Source: Cephalotus follicularis (Eukaryota; Streptophyta; Magnoliopsida; Oxalidales; Cephalotaceae). From it: a stretch of 64,000 nt of DNA. The stretch's first letter is position 1; every line of letters starts with the position of its first letter. The notes beneath the pieces were generated by a model. It made no database searches. It was not told where the DNA came from and saw only the letters and a list, made by a program, of their open reading frames with translations. The stretch spans positions 248,001-312,000 of the forward strand of contig BDDD01000021.1 of the NCBI GenBank assembly GCA_001972305.1, read 5' to 3'. Both the position numbers and the translations under genes were made by a program. Of the stretch, positions 22,920 through 33,064 are shown in pieces.

Positions 22920-23220
22920 AAGATGTCGATGCCTTTGGTTGAACGTCGACGGGTTTGCAAAGAGTTGTGTTTTCCTAAGATGCATGTAATGAAAGACATC
23001 GATGTTGTTGAGAAGACGTCGATGCATTGTGGTCCAACATCTACAGGTCAAATTTGCACAAAGACATTGATCCGATTGGTGAAAGACACCGATGTCTTTC
23101 TCATAGCAGTTGAAGGTAGGCTGCAATCCCAGAAAGGACATCGATCTGCAACAAAAGACATCGATGTGTTTACTCTAAACCCATAAAAGACATCGATCCT
23201 CATGAAAGACATCGATGCGT
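22920..23220. repeat. ATCGATG-core motif array in U1
   Basis: About nine copies of GACATCGATGYNTTT-like motifs, irregularly spaced (for example near 22924, 22996, 23020, 23158, 23188 and 23208). The motif is the one seen in S2 and S3 with ATCGATG more frequent than ATCGACG. Confidence 0.7.
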
Positions 23221-23429
23221 TTCACTCTGTTTCTAAAGAATTTGTCAATTCTTCAATCTTTAATCTTTAAAGCTCCAATTTGCACAACTTTGGGTAGTAT
23301 TCATGCACTTTGGCCCTTTTGCTCTTGTATTTGAAAATCAACATAATACAACCAAAGTAGTCTATTCCAAGCATAAAAATATAACAAATAGATCCTTAAA
23401 AATAACACGTTTTTATGCTAAATACATAC

Positions 23430-24567
23430 CGTGACCTGAAGGTTGTCCTAGGAATATCTTCGACTTTAACCCTGAGCTGATGATATCTTGATCTTAAATC
23501 CAACTTAGAGAACACTGAAGAACCTCTTAACTGGTCAAACAATTCATCGATATGCAGTAGAGGGTACTTGTTCTTGATAGTAACCCTATTGAGCTGCCGA
23601 TTATCAATACACATCAGAAGAGATCCATCCTCTTTATTGACGAACAGAACTTGAGCTCCCCAAGGGGAAACACTCGATCTGATAAAACCTCTATCAAGCA
23701 ACTCCTATAACTGAAGTTTCAACTCTTTCAACTCTGGGGGTGCCATACGATAATGAGCTCTCGATATCGGTGCCGTCCCTAGTAGGAGATCAATAAAAAG
23801 CTTTGTATCCCTTTCTGGAGGTAAGGACGTCAACTCATCCGAAAACACATCTAGATAATCACTGACAACTGGGACACCCTCCAACCTTAGTACCCATCTC
23901 CTACCGTCCATCACATGTGCCAGGTAACCACTGCAACCCTGTCTCATAAGCCTGTTAGCATGATTGGCTGATATCATTTGAACTGGCTGGTACTCTAAGG
24001 TCCCAATAAACTGAAACTAATATTGTCCCGGCATACTGAAGGTTACAACCTTCCTGTAACAATCCACTTGAGCATAGTGTGCCGCTAACCAATCCATCCC
24101 TAGGATCACATCCAACTCATCCATCGTAACACTATTATATCCGCTATCAAGATACGATTGGCTATCTCTATAGCACAAGACTTGCACACCTATTCGGAAT
24201 AAACATGTTCTCCTACTGGGGTGCTCGCTTCCATAACAAAAGGTAAGCGCTTGGGTTCCATATCAACACAACATAGAAAATGAAATGCAATGTATAAGTG
24301 AGATGAATTCGGATCTATAAGCGCCAGTGCTAAATGTTGAGAGATACAAATAGTACCTCCTATAACTTAAGCGGATCCTGCTGTAACTCTCTCGTCCATA
24401 GAACATACCCTACCCTATACCGTAGGTGTCGATCCCATATGTTGCTTACCATGATCTCTCCCTGCTACAGAAGGTGAACTTGTACTAGGACGGCCTTGAT
24501 ACTACTGTCCAAGACCATGACCCTGTAGATAATTGATACTCTGGTTATATTGATAACCTCCATGAGA
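23430..24567 (-). pseudogene. E2 gag end, protease and RT N-terminal part, inactivated
   Basis: Minus strand. The gag tail (Gln, Gly and Ser-rich, about 24450-24567) is followed by a protease whose active site reads LIDPNSSH near 24300-24320 instead of the usual D-S/T/P-G-S, so the Gly is replaced by Asn. Then [13 protein letters not shown]-type linker (about 23820), [25 protein letters not shown] and [12 protein letters not shown]. The stop at about 23707 fits a former Gln codon; another lies near 24010. Everything upstream of the gag tail is deleted and fused to the LTR near 24568. Confidence 0.82.
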
Positions 24568-25832
24568 TTCGTACAATCCATCCTTATGCATAGCATAATG
24601 TCCAAAATACCATATAATTTAAAACTTTGATACTCAATTATATACTTGTATAGATGAACCCAAATAATACATAACATTTCATACATCTCTCCAGCACTGC
24701 CACAAGCCAGCAGGTCGATACAACTGAATTTACAATATATCTTATACAACCTGTCTCATACAAGGTAGATAAAGGAACTGCACTGCAACTAGAAGTTCTG
24801 CTCTGGAAGTCAGGTCCAACTCACTTCAAAACGACCTCCGCACTCGTCCCTAAAATGTTGTGTCCATTTCGAGAATGGGTCAGCCAAACATAGCTATATA
24901 GGCTATACTTTATGCAATGAAGTGAATAAATATATACAGATATATGAATGGAATGTGAAATACATGAATGCCAATTGTGGACCGCGTTAGTACATCAAAC
25001 GTCCCTAAGCGGTGGCATACTTAACGAGTCCTAACCATATAATATTTTCCATCCATACACACTAGGTCTACAGACACTTCATAGTCAATCCATAACCATC
25101 CATGGGTACAAATAATCCATAAGGTTTAAGTACCACTCTGCCTCTTCGGCCCGAGATAGTACCTCCATCGTCTATACACTCTCCGTGTCATAACTGATAT
25201 AGTGGAGATAACACTGACCACATCAACCTTACCATAATGCTAATCCCTTATAGGTTCTAGCCCATAACCATAATGCTAGTCCCTTATAGGTTCTAGCCCA
25301 TAACCATTCCATAATGTTAGTCCCTTATAGGTTCTAACCCATACCATATTCTCTTTGGTTCATCCACAATGTCGTATCCCCCCTAGGTTCACCCATAAAG
25401 TGGTGTTCCATTCCATTTCCATACGATGTGATCTACACCAATAACCTTCATGACGGAAATGAAAATTATAAATGGGTTATCTCATCAAGTCTCAAACAAT
25501 GTCAAACCATTAACCATAACCATATAATACCCATAACCATATAACCATATAAAGTATATGGACCTAACCATAAAGTATCGCGTAGGATCAATCAATCAAA
25601 ATAATTTCCATAAGCGTCAAAACCATTTCCATAACCATCAAAACGATTTCATAGCCGTTTCCATAACCATTTTTCATAACAATTTTCTTGGTCCCTATTG
25701 GAGTTAATAAAACAATGGAAAGGAGGTCCAACTAGGAGATTTATGTCCAAACTGTCATAATTGAACAATCCTAGCAATTTATTGAAAACCTCTTTAAAAT
25801 CCATTTTGAAGATTGATTTGAAGATCATGGGG
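24568..25832 (-). repeat. E2 right LTR remnant
   Basis: Matches the left LTR (5990-6387, then 17720-18590) closely but lacks about the first 45-60 bases, including the TGTCACG end and the primer-binding site, because a deletion fuses gag to the LTR. It ends near 25826-25832 where X1 begins; the left LTR has another 1 kb beyond this point. Contains the weak hairpin TGTCCATT...AATGGGTCA (24862-24882). Confidence 0.82.
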
Positions 25833-25867
25833 TGACCCGACAAGCCATTGGATGTGCTTTTGTATTG

Positions 25868-25916
<49 letters not shown>

Positions 25917-26231
25917 GTGTGTGTGTGTAAATAGTCTTTTTCCATATGTATGACACGTGTTAATTTATTTATTTTATATATGACAATATCACTTGTGTTT
26001 TATCATATAATCGAAGTAGTCAATATATACCTACTTACGCTTGTGATGCCCTGACATAAGGGTGGATGTTAAGCATGGAGGTAGTGAGATTGACTACCTT
26101 ATTCCTTATGTCTAATTAGTTCCAAGTCATAGGTTCACTTTGTGGGCATTAGGCAACCAGATAGACTTTTGCGTATGTTACCTGCTTTTGGAATTGGAGG
26201 ATGGAATCTATCACTACCATCTATGTTGCGA
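25833..26231. repeat. X1, LTR-like repeat copy 1
   Basis: Begins TGACCCGACAAGCCATTGG, as does X2 at 58060, and matches X2 along its length (58060-58147 then 61995-62290). The shared sharp left border suggests the end of a mobile element, probably an LTR starting TGACCC. Includes a (TA)n run at 25871-25913 followed by (TG)n to 25928; these are absent from X2. CP is inserted after 26231; TGCGA at 26227-26231 would be its target site. No coding sequence. Confidence 0.6.
25871..25928. repeat. (TA)n(TG)n microsatellite
   Basis: About 21 TA units followed by about 7 TG units, inside X1. The corresponding place in X2 has no such run, so it expanded or was lost after the copies separated. Confidence 0.95.
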
Positions 26232-26932
26232 TGTTGGAACCTTATGGAGATTTAAACAACATAAATAAAACTAGAGGCATGCATCCTAATACAATACCGC
26301 TCTCATCTCATGACCAAAAACCACAAAGTTCAAATCCAGGATCATTTGAGCATACATGTACAATTAGAAAACAGATATAAAACAATAAGGAGCAGGTAGA
26401 ATATACTCACAAAATGGAGTGGCTCCTTCTTTGTTGATTGTGGGTTCTAGCCTCCAAGAACAGCAGGCCTCCAAGGTATCCACACCAAGCTTCAATCACC
26501 AACACCAGACTTCTCACGTCAACAACTCTTGTTCCTTCTGTGTTTTCTAGTTGAGAGAAATGGATAGAAGGCAGGAGACTCTTGCCAGAGAGAGACAACA
26601 CGTTATGCTATTTTATTGCTAGATAAAACGTGTAAAACTACAGTCTCAATCTCCTATTTTAGTCAAGTATCTTACTTGACATAAATAGCCCTTCTTTCCT
26701 TTTTAAATTTCTTTCTTTCCATAAAGAATACTTTATTTCCTTAGTCACATTAAGGATATTCAATCTTATTAAATATAACTAGAAAATAATTATTCTAATT
26801 ATTTTTCTCTCCTATATTGTCGAAAAATATCAGCCTGTATTGTGTCTGGCCCTATGGGTTCACTATTACGTTGGCCGTAGGATTAAATCGTAACACTCAC
26901 GATTATCCGATTCAATATTTATTATCACATAA
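26232..26932 (-). repeat. CP left LTR, first part
   Basis: Begins TGTTGGAACC on the plus strand. E3 follows after the target duplication CATAA (26928-26932). No genes; the short open frame at 26407-26601 has no known domain. Confidence 0.75.
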
Positions 26933-26986
26933 TGTAACACACCCGGACGACGGGAGTCATCACAGGTCATAACATAATAGAACTTA
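26933..26986 (-). repeat. E3 left LTR, outer 54 bases
   Basis: TGTAACACACCCGGACGACGG and onward matches the outer end of the E3 right LTR (50176 onward). E4 begins at 26987; ACTTA (26982-26986) would be its target site. The continuation of this LTR is at 40178. Confidence 0.85.
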
Positions 26987-28050
26987 TGTAACACTCGGAA
27001 TTTTAAAATAGCTATTGGACTGACAATATTTCCTTTGGGCTAGGCCGATTGTTGGGCTGAAATTATATAAAGGAGAAATTGAACTTAATTGGTATTATTA
27101 TTGTTAATTGGATTGGAATTGGAATTGGAATTAATGAAGGAAATGTTATTGGACCTATTGTTATAAATTGAGAAAGGAATATTGGACCTAAATATATATT
27201 TATTGTTGCTTTTGGGATTGAGAGATGTTGCTGGGCTAAATGAAGTTAAAAGGAGAAGGGAGACATTGGGCAGCCCACAATGTGAAGGTTTTGCCGGAAT
27301 TGTCTCAAAGAATCCAGAGCCTTCCACCGGGTGGCTATAAAAGAGGAGGTTATAAGTGTAGTTGGAACTGTTGATACTTTGGAAAGGAAAGAGACAAGTA
27401 GAGCATGTCTAGGGAGCAAAGGAGGAAGAACCAATGGAGAAAAGGAGTCCAGTGCAAAGCAAGGAGCAATTGAAGAATTGTGTTGAGCAAAGGAAAGTAC
27501 ACTGCCCCAAAGGATCTAAGGTAGGATCTCCTACCAGCTCTCCCCAGTAATTTTAATTAATATAGTTGCATTACTGTTAGTGTAGCATGAATGTTTTAGA
27601 ATGTAAGCATAGAAGGTGGTTCCTCACCCTGAGATAGAGTACCTGAGATGCATATACATTGTGAAATGAGGGGAATGTGTTTTATTTGAACTGCACACAT
27701 GGCACGGCGCCATTCTCGTGCAAGCATACGCCTGGGCATCCAAAGCTCGCATTCAAGTGTGCCAACAATATGCCAAGCTCCATTTATCCATGCGTGGCGA
27801 GGAAGAGGACGCACAAATGCCAAAACGACTGAGGACCCAAACGCCCGAGGTGCTGAGCTCTCCACCGGCATCCATCTGAGGACACATCTCCCTTACCATG
27901 TGACCTGCTTCACCTGTGCCAGGAGAGCGTCATGGCCCTCAGTGCTTTTAAATGCCCGAGGACGCCAAGTGCAGAGGACACCATCGTCCTCTGCCTGCGC
28001 CTCACACCACTACGATGCTGTGGAGTTAAGATGGCCGAGGTGAAACGGCC

Positions 28051-28273
28051 GAGGTGAAGATGCCTGTGGAAAAACGCCCATGCAGCCAGGGCGTCGAGAT
28101 GCCAACCGCCTAGGTGAAATGCCCGAGGTGAAGATGCCCGTGGAAAAACATCCATGCAGCTAGGATGCAGAGATGCCAACCGCCCGAGGTGAAATGCCTG
28201 AGGTGAAGATGCCAGTGGAGAAATGCCCGTGCAGCCAGGACACCGAGATGCCAACCGCCCGAGGTGAAACGCC
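28051..28273. repeat. Three tandem units of about 75 bp in E4 LTR
   Basis: Each unit starts GAGGTGAAGATGCC and contains GCAGCCAGG-like and GAGATGCCAACCGCC blocks. Starts at 28051, 28125 and 28200. A multiple-of-three period keeps the minus strand open, which explains the long open frame there. Confidence 0.85.
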
Positions 28274-29664
28274 CTAGGTGAAAACGCCGGTGGAGCCGAG
28301 ACACTAAGGTGCCAAACTCTCCTCTGGCATGGCGCTGAATGTGATAGGGTGCCGAGCTTGTCCTCTGCCACGTACATCGCCGAGCTCCTCCCCTACCAGG
28401 TAGTGCCCACGCTAGCCAGCTCGACCTCTGTTTTAGCACTGTGGTGACCGGGGTTGCTCGGGCACGTCGTATGGGCACGCCGAGCATGGACTGAGATGAC
28501 AACCAGTGTCTCATGACCGAAGCGCAGGCCTGATACAGCGCCAACCATCCTCTACACATGCATCATGTGCATGCCAAGGCTCTGAGCTCTCCTTTGTCGT
28601 GGGCGTCGTCCTTGCTCCGCGCCCGAGAAGGAAATGACGAGAATAAAATGGCACCAACTCTTCTCTACTTCTCCTTAGCCATACAAGGTGCTCATTTTCC
28701 ACTGCCACACACACTTGAGCGATCCATTGGACGCCTGGGCTCTCCTTGCACGTATCCAGGGACGCCAGGTTGGGGACGCACCAGTTCAGCTTGTGTGCAC
28801 TTTGGTGCATGAAACGGGGCATTGTGATAATTGCGCCAACATGCCATTTGACTAATACGGGCCATTTTAATTGTTATGAATAAGTGCCTGGGCTCCCATT
28901 TTGGGAATGAGTGCTGACTTGGGCCTAGCATTTGGGCTATATATATATTACAATACTGATTAGTAAATGAAAAACAACAGTAGGATTATATTAAGGTGAT
29001 GTAATAAATGACTACAATGTAGTGTAATAAAATGATAAAGGCAGACCTCATTGAATGTAGTGTACTGTTAATGTAGTGTAATGTTAATGTAGTGTAGTGT
29101 AATATAATATAATGTACTGGATCACCACCAAGATGTGCCCTACGGGGATCGCCACCTAGATGAGCCAGTAAGGCTATTTCTGAGATGACCTAATGGGTCA
29201 CCGAATTGAGCTGAGCCAGGTGGGTCACCGAGATAGCCGAGTGGATCACCGACTGAGATGAGCCGATGGATCACCGGCCGAGCTGAGCCACGCCGACTAA
29301 ATGACTGTTATTGTGTAGTGTTATAGTGAATGACTAGGTTCCTCTTCTCTGCCTATAACTCCTAGAGCGCGTATATTGCTCTTCCTAAAAGTCATGGAAC
29401 CTGAGGAACCGGTCTGCCTAAATTGTAATGTTATTCCTGTCTCGGCTCCTCTGCCTTAACGTCTGGAGTGCGTTATCGCTCCTCCTTCAATAGGAGGATG
29501 CCGAGGAAGGATTATTGTTACAACTAGTGACTGTTAATGATTGTAAATGGATTGTACTGTATATCGTATGGATTGTTATTGAATCTCTCATTTGCATCGC
29601 ATATGCTTGCTGCATCCGCATTTCATAAATGCATGGTGGTAGTTCCTACACGACCAGTGGTCGC

Positions 29665-29694
29665 TAACCCATTGCATTTTAATGTAATGGGTCA
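29665..29694 (+). other. LTR hairpin in E4 5' LTR
   Basis: TAACCCATTGCATT and AATGTAATGGGTCA pair over about 13 bases with a two-base loop and one wobble, the strongest version of the hairpin seen in S1 and E1. The downstream GGTACAGG is shared with E1. Confidence 0.7.
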
Positions 29695-30014
29695 GGTACA
29701 GGTGGAGTTTCGCGGCAAGATGAGGATTGAATCCCCGGGTGAGTCTCCTCCCTCTTATTGTAGTTCGACGCCCCAAGAAGTATAGTGATAAATTATTGTA
29801 TGACCTGCCGGCTTGTGGCAGAGCGCTTATATATAAATAGTATTGTACAAATGGGTTTTATCCACATAAATGATATTTTATTTGGACTGTTCCGCATGCA
29901 TTATATTGTTTTAAATGTTTTAAATTTATTCCGCTGAATATTTGTAATGAATGGTACTGTCGTAGCGCGTCAAACCTTGGGAGTTGACCCTTGGGGTTTG
30001 TAGCGTTACAATTT

Positions 30015-30026
30015 TGGTATCAGAGC
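30015..30026 (+). other. E4 primer-binding site
   Basis: TGGTATCAGAGC, the usual plant gypsy sequence complementary to initiator methionine tRNA, four bases after the LTR end. Fixes the plus orientation of E4. Confidence 0.93.
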
Positions 30027-30131
30027 TGTGGTTCTCCTATTCTAGATATACCAGTAAGGAGTCCTTGGCTTATAAAGTTAATTGCATAAGATAGTGGATA
30101 TTAACCCTTTGAAGTTGTACAAAAAGTGAAA

Positions 30132-30281
30132 ATGGACGATCATCGAAATAGAACTGCACAAGGAGCAAGAACCGAGACATCAAATAGACGTACTCAAACC
30201 CTGAGAGATGCAGAAGAAGTGAATGTTACCCAAGAGGCTGAAATGGTATCAAGGTCCATGACGTGTGAAATGGATAAGTGA
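30132..30281 (+). pseudogene. E4 gag, N-terminal remnant
   Basis: An ATG at 30132, 120 bases after the LTR, opens a 49-codon basic segment with RNRTAQGARTETSNRR, comparable in place and composition to the start of E1 gag. It then runs into low-complexity sequence; the capsid domain and zinc knuckle are absent. Confidence 0.65.
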
Positions 30282-30592
30282 CTAATTGAATGAACTGAAA
30301 TAGATAAGTGACCGACTTTATGGATCGGAATGAATGAGTAATTGATCAAATGGACGTAAAGGTATAAGTGATTGATAGAATGGATTTCGTATCAAATGAC
30401 AATTTATTGATTGATTGAGTGAGTGAGTGAATGGTTTAATGGGTCCTAAGCTAGAACCTTCGAAGTCTGGCTAGTGATCATTGAATGAATAATTGATTGT
30501 AAAATGGACTGACCGAATGAATGACTGAGTGAATGATCGAATGACTGATTGAATGGTTAAATGAATGAACGACTGATTAGAAAGGGGGAAGC
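30282..30592. repeat. Degenerate GAATGA/GATTGA simple-repeat tract
   Basis: Replaces the expected gag region of E4. The sequence is made of loose GAATGAATGACTGATTGAATGG-like words (each under 12 bases) with no reading frame. Similar texture recurs at 31166-31380 and 34200-34364. It probably arose by slippage; I see no gene. Confidence 0.7.
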
Positions 30593-30704
30593 GGTTAACT
30601 ACTTATATATGCTGGTATGGGAAAGTATATATATTTAGTTAACCACTACATGTTAGGTATTTATATATATGTTGCTATGGGACAACATATATATACCTAG
30701 TCAG
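30593..30704. repeat. Two TATATA-stem hairpin units in E4
   Basis: Units at 30593-30644 and 30655-30704. The first has GGTTAACT at one end and AGTTAACC at the other, with alternating TA stems and a TGGTATGGGA-like loop. Two more units are at 39084-39137 and 39145-39196. Each about 50-54 bases is an inverted repeat able to fold into one hairpin. They might be MITE-like or spread by local copying; origin unknown. Confidence 0.75.
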
Positions 30705-30758
30705 CTTCTAGATTCCTCGTAGAGTGCTAAGTAGATATGGATTGTATGCTATTGAATC

Positions 30759-31165
30759 TGTAACGACCCGATCCTTAACCACATGAGAAATTGTCCGCTT
30801 TTGTCCCACGCAGAACATACAGAGCCCATACATCTGTGTTTCCACGTGGACCATCACGGTTTTGTCCTAATTGATGGATTGGTCAGACTTCCCAAGAGGT
30901 CACCCATCCTGGTTTTGCCCTGAGCGCAGCACGCTTAACTTTGGAGTTTCCACTAACTCCTCAGCCAATCCATCAAAAGGCGCCTCATGTAATTAGGTTC
31001 AAGGATCATTTCTTATATAGCACAGCCATACATTCCCCCATTTCGATGGATCCGGTTCATTCCTGTCACAAGGGCGGCTCCATCTCATGGATAGCCCTTT
31101 CCTCTTTGTGGCTTCATCTCATTGATAGCCCTTTCCTCTTGCCCACTCTTAAGTGGGGTGTCACA
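30759..31165. mobile_element. TRIM solo LTR with 5S-rRNA-like segment (Cassandra-like)
   Basis: Starts TGTAACGACCCGATCC, ends GGGGTGTCACA, 407 bases, flanked by perfect GAATC duplications (30754-30758 and 31166-31170). On the minus strand 30885-30951 matches the 3' half of plant 5S rRNA: AACTCC, AGTTAAGCGTGCT (box A), then GATGGGTGACCTC and GGGAAGTC (box C). LTRs carrying 5S sequence define Cassandra TRIM retrotransposons; the short size fits. Orientation of the element is uncertain because its ends are symmetrical. Confidence 0.85.
30885..30951 (-). promoter_or_regulatory. 5S rRNA-like internal promoter region in the TRIM
   Basis: About 65 bases on the minus strand align with the internal control region of 5S rRNA: box A is intact, the intermediate element is changed, and box C differs at about two positions. 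In Cassandra elements this region is known as an RNA polymerase III promoter-like segment. It is not a full 5S gene: the first 45-50 bases of 5S are absent. Confidence 0.75.
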
Positions 31166-31389
31166 GAATCGTAGCGTAACAGTATGGATCGTATGGATCA
31201 TTATTAAACTAGGATCCTTGAGAGACTGGGAATGAACGGATTATGATTGAATGGACCGATAATGAATGGATTGTGATTGGATGGACGGTTATTGAATGAA
31301 TGAACGGATTGAATGATTACAGATTATACGGTTTAGATTAAATGGTTATCGACCGTATGGTTATGGAATGGTTGTTGTATGTCTGGTTA
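31166..31389. other. E4 internal sequence without gene
   Basis: After the TRIM target duplication the E4 sequence resumes with ATGGATYGTATGG and GAATGGATTG-type words, low complexity, no reading frame. Coding remnants start at about 31390. Confidence 0.6.
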
Positions 31390-32375
31390 TTGGCACACTG
31401 TGCTTGTGTGGACTGTAATAGGAAGATGGTAACCGTCAACGTTCCAAAACAATCTCCCTTCCAGTTTGTTGGAACCCTGGAATGTCAACCGATTCAAATG
31501 ATATTTTCTATGGGGATTGACAGACTGTTAAGACAAGGTTGTGATGTCACCTGGCACATGTTGTCGATGGTGGGAGATGGACACTAAAGTTGGTAGAAGT
31601 CCCAGGACATGTTTCCGGAGGAATTAACATCCTTACCTCCCGAGAGAGATGTAGAATGTTCTAAAGATCTTCTTCCAGGAACAGATTCTATATCGAGAGC
31701 TCCTTACTGAATGGATCCCCTTGAATTCCAGGAACTAAAAGTGCAATTTCAGGAATTACTCGTTAAGGACTTCCTTCCACCGAGCATGTCCCCGTAGGGA
31801 GCGCCAGTCTTAATTGTCAGAAAGAATGATAGATCGTTACGAATGTTCATCGGTAGCTTAGTAAAGTAAATATCAAGGACAATTATCTCCTTTCGCATAT
31901 TGATGAGTTGTTTGATCAACCCAAAGGATCGACAGTGTTCTCTAAAATGGACTTGAGATCCGGATATCATCAACTCAAGGTCAGAAAGGAAGACATCCCG
32001 AAGACCACTTTTACATCACGATATGGACACTACGAATTTGTGGTTATGCAGTTTGGGGTGACTAATGCCCCGACTGCATTTATGAGTTTGATGAATCAAG
32101 TGTTCAGTCCGTATCTTGATCGCTTTATCGTAGTCTTCATTGATGATATCTTGGTGTACTCTAAAATGATGGAAGAACACGGAGAACACCTATACTTTGC
32201 ATTGCAAACTCTTAGAGATCATTGGTTATATTCCAAGTCAATAAATGAAAATTATGGTTAGTAGAGGTAGCCTTCTGGGACATATCATATCCAGCGCTGG
32301 ATGGTCAAGTGAATCCTTCAAAGATTGAAGCGGTTAAAGCCTGAAAATGACCAATGAATGTGACGGAGGTCTGAG
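31390..32375 (+). pseudogene. E4 protease end and reverse transcriptase remnant
   Basis: A segment with VDCNRKMVTV and QSPFQFVGTLECQP (31400-31500) matches the region after the protease in E1. The RT follows in pieces: [11 protein letters not shown] (about 31630), then an open stretch 31908-32261 with [30 protein letters not shown] and the catalytic FIDDIL at 32136-32153. The active-site part of the protease is missing and several frameshifts and stops precede 31908. U2 interrupts at about 32376. Confidence 0.82.
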
Positions 32376-33064
32376 GGCCGATGCGTCCATGGTATCGCGC
32401 ATGGCTCTCCTCTGCATGTGACAATATCGAGCTCTCCATCCTGAGCTCCACTGATAAGCACCCGAGGTGCCAAGGTGCTATTGTGCCGTTGTGCCAAAGA
32501 AACCATGGAGCTGAGCACCAACGGTCGAGGAGCCAGGATACCGAAATGACTAAGTACCAAGCTCTACATGCACTGAGCGTTTCTCTTCCATGCATGCAGA
32601 GCCTGTGTCTCGAGCTCTCAACCCAGGCATCCGAGGACACAATGGTGTAGTGCACCGTAGCTCCCTTGCATAAGAACTCTCCTTTGCTATGAATAGCGTA
32701 TAGCGCTGAGGATGAACACCCAGTGTCCTAAGCATAGCATAGTGTCGAGCACTCTCCAGAGCCTGCTTCCTCTGCACGCCATAGTAACACCCAGTGTCCT
32801 AAGCATAGCATAGTGTCGAGCACTCTCCAGAGCCTGCTTCCTCTGCACGCCATAGTGTCAAGCACTGTCAAGTGCATACCTTCCATACATGCAATGGCGT
32901 CGAGTAGCCTACAACGCCGGCTGCCAGATCTCTGCTAGGCATGCCGCGCGCTTCACATTGTGAGCGTGCAGCGTTGAGATTTTCTCTAGCAACAACGAGC
33001 TCCCCCTCCTGCGCATGCTATAGTCCTGAATATTGCCTTGCATGCATGCACAATAATGTGAATA
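32376..33064. mobile_element. U2, GC-rich insertion in E4 pol
   Basis: Interrupts the E4 RT/RNase H region between the VTEV-like and FLGL-like motifs; the flanks CTGAG and AGCTTCC join as in E1. It is rich in GAGCTCTCC, GCCATAGTG and TGCATGCA words, the texture of the GC-rich LTR middles of E1 and E4. No clean target duplication and no TG...CA ends are visible, so it may be an LTR fragment captured by repair. Open frames on both strands have no known domain. Confidence 0.55.
32718..32861. repeat. Tandem duplication of about 70 bp in U2
   Basis: The block from CCAGTGTCCTAAGCATAGC to TGCACGCCATAGT occurs twice in a row (about 32721-32789 and 32792-32861), virtually identical, so it is recent relative to the surrounding decay. 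Confidence 0.85.

Larger units (their letters stand above)
21991..23424. mobile_element. U1, unclassified 1.4-kb insertion in E2 RT
   Basis: Interrupts the E2 reverse transcriptase between the FRSRY and [11 protein letters not shown] motifs. Candidate target duplications are CATAT (21986-21990) and CATAC (23425-23429), one mismatch. It starts TGTTCACG but ends AAATA, so an LTR identity is not proven; no terminal inverted repeat is visible. It holds three tandem units of about 51 bases (22374-22530), an AT-rich middle and a GACATCGATG motif array (22920-23220). The largest open frame (22809-23186, plus) is unlike known proteins. It could be a degraded solo LTR or a non-autonomous element. Confidence 0.65.
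5945..25832 (-). mobile_element. Gypsy chromovirus E2 (minus strand), interrupted
   Basis: Read on the minus strand this is LTR, part of gag, protease, reverse transcriptase, RNase H, integrase, chromodomain, polypurine tract, LTR. The left LTR is 5945-6387 plus 17714-19616, split by E1. The right LTR is only a remnant (24568-25832): its inner end, the primer-binding site and most of gag are deleted, and its outer part is cut by X1. U1 splits the reverse transcriptase. The C-terminal chromodomain and the pol order place it near the Tekay/Del chromoviruses, close to E1. The left flank at 5944 is the FAR1 relic; the right flank lies outside the window. Confidence 0.82.
26987..30010 (+). repeat. 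E4 5' LTR
   Basis: Begins TGTAACACTCGG, ends TTTGTAGCGTTACA, and is followed by a canonical primer-binding site. The first 850 bases match 39340-40177 closely. The middle is GC-rich (27690-28800) with tandem repeats of about 75 bp (28051-28273). TAATGTAGTG-type simple repeats lie at 29030-29115 and GATCACCGA/GAGATGAGCC repeats at 29115-29290. The LTR hairpin is at 29665-29694 and the CTGCC...GGCAG stem at 29805-29821. Long open frames on either strand in the GC-rich part have no known domains. Confidence 0.9.

Noticed and set aside
27596-28931. Several open frames of 80-155 codons in the E4 LTR
   Set aside because: They follow the 75-bp tandem repeats and GC-rich composition; no start context, domain or conservation in the partial 3' LTR.
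30885-30951. A functional 5S rRNA gene
   Set aside because: Only the 3' half is present and it is embedded in a TRIM LTR with its own target duplication.
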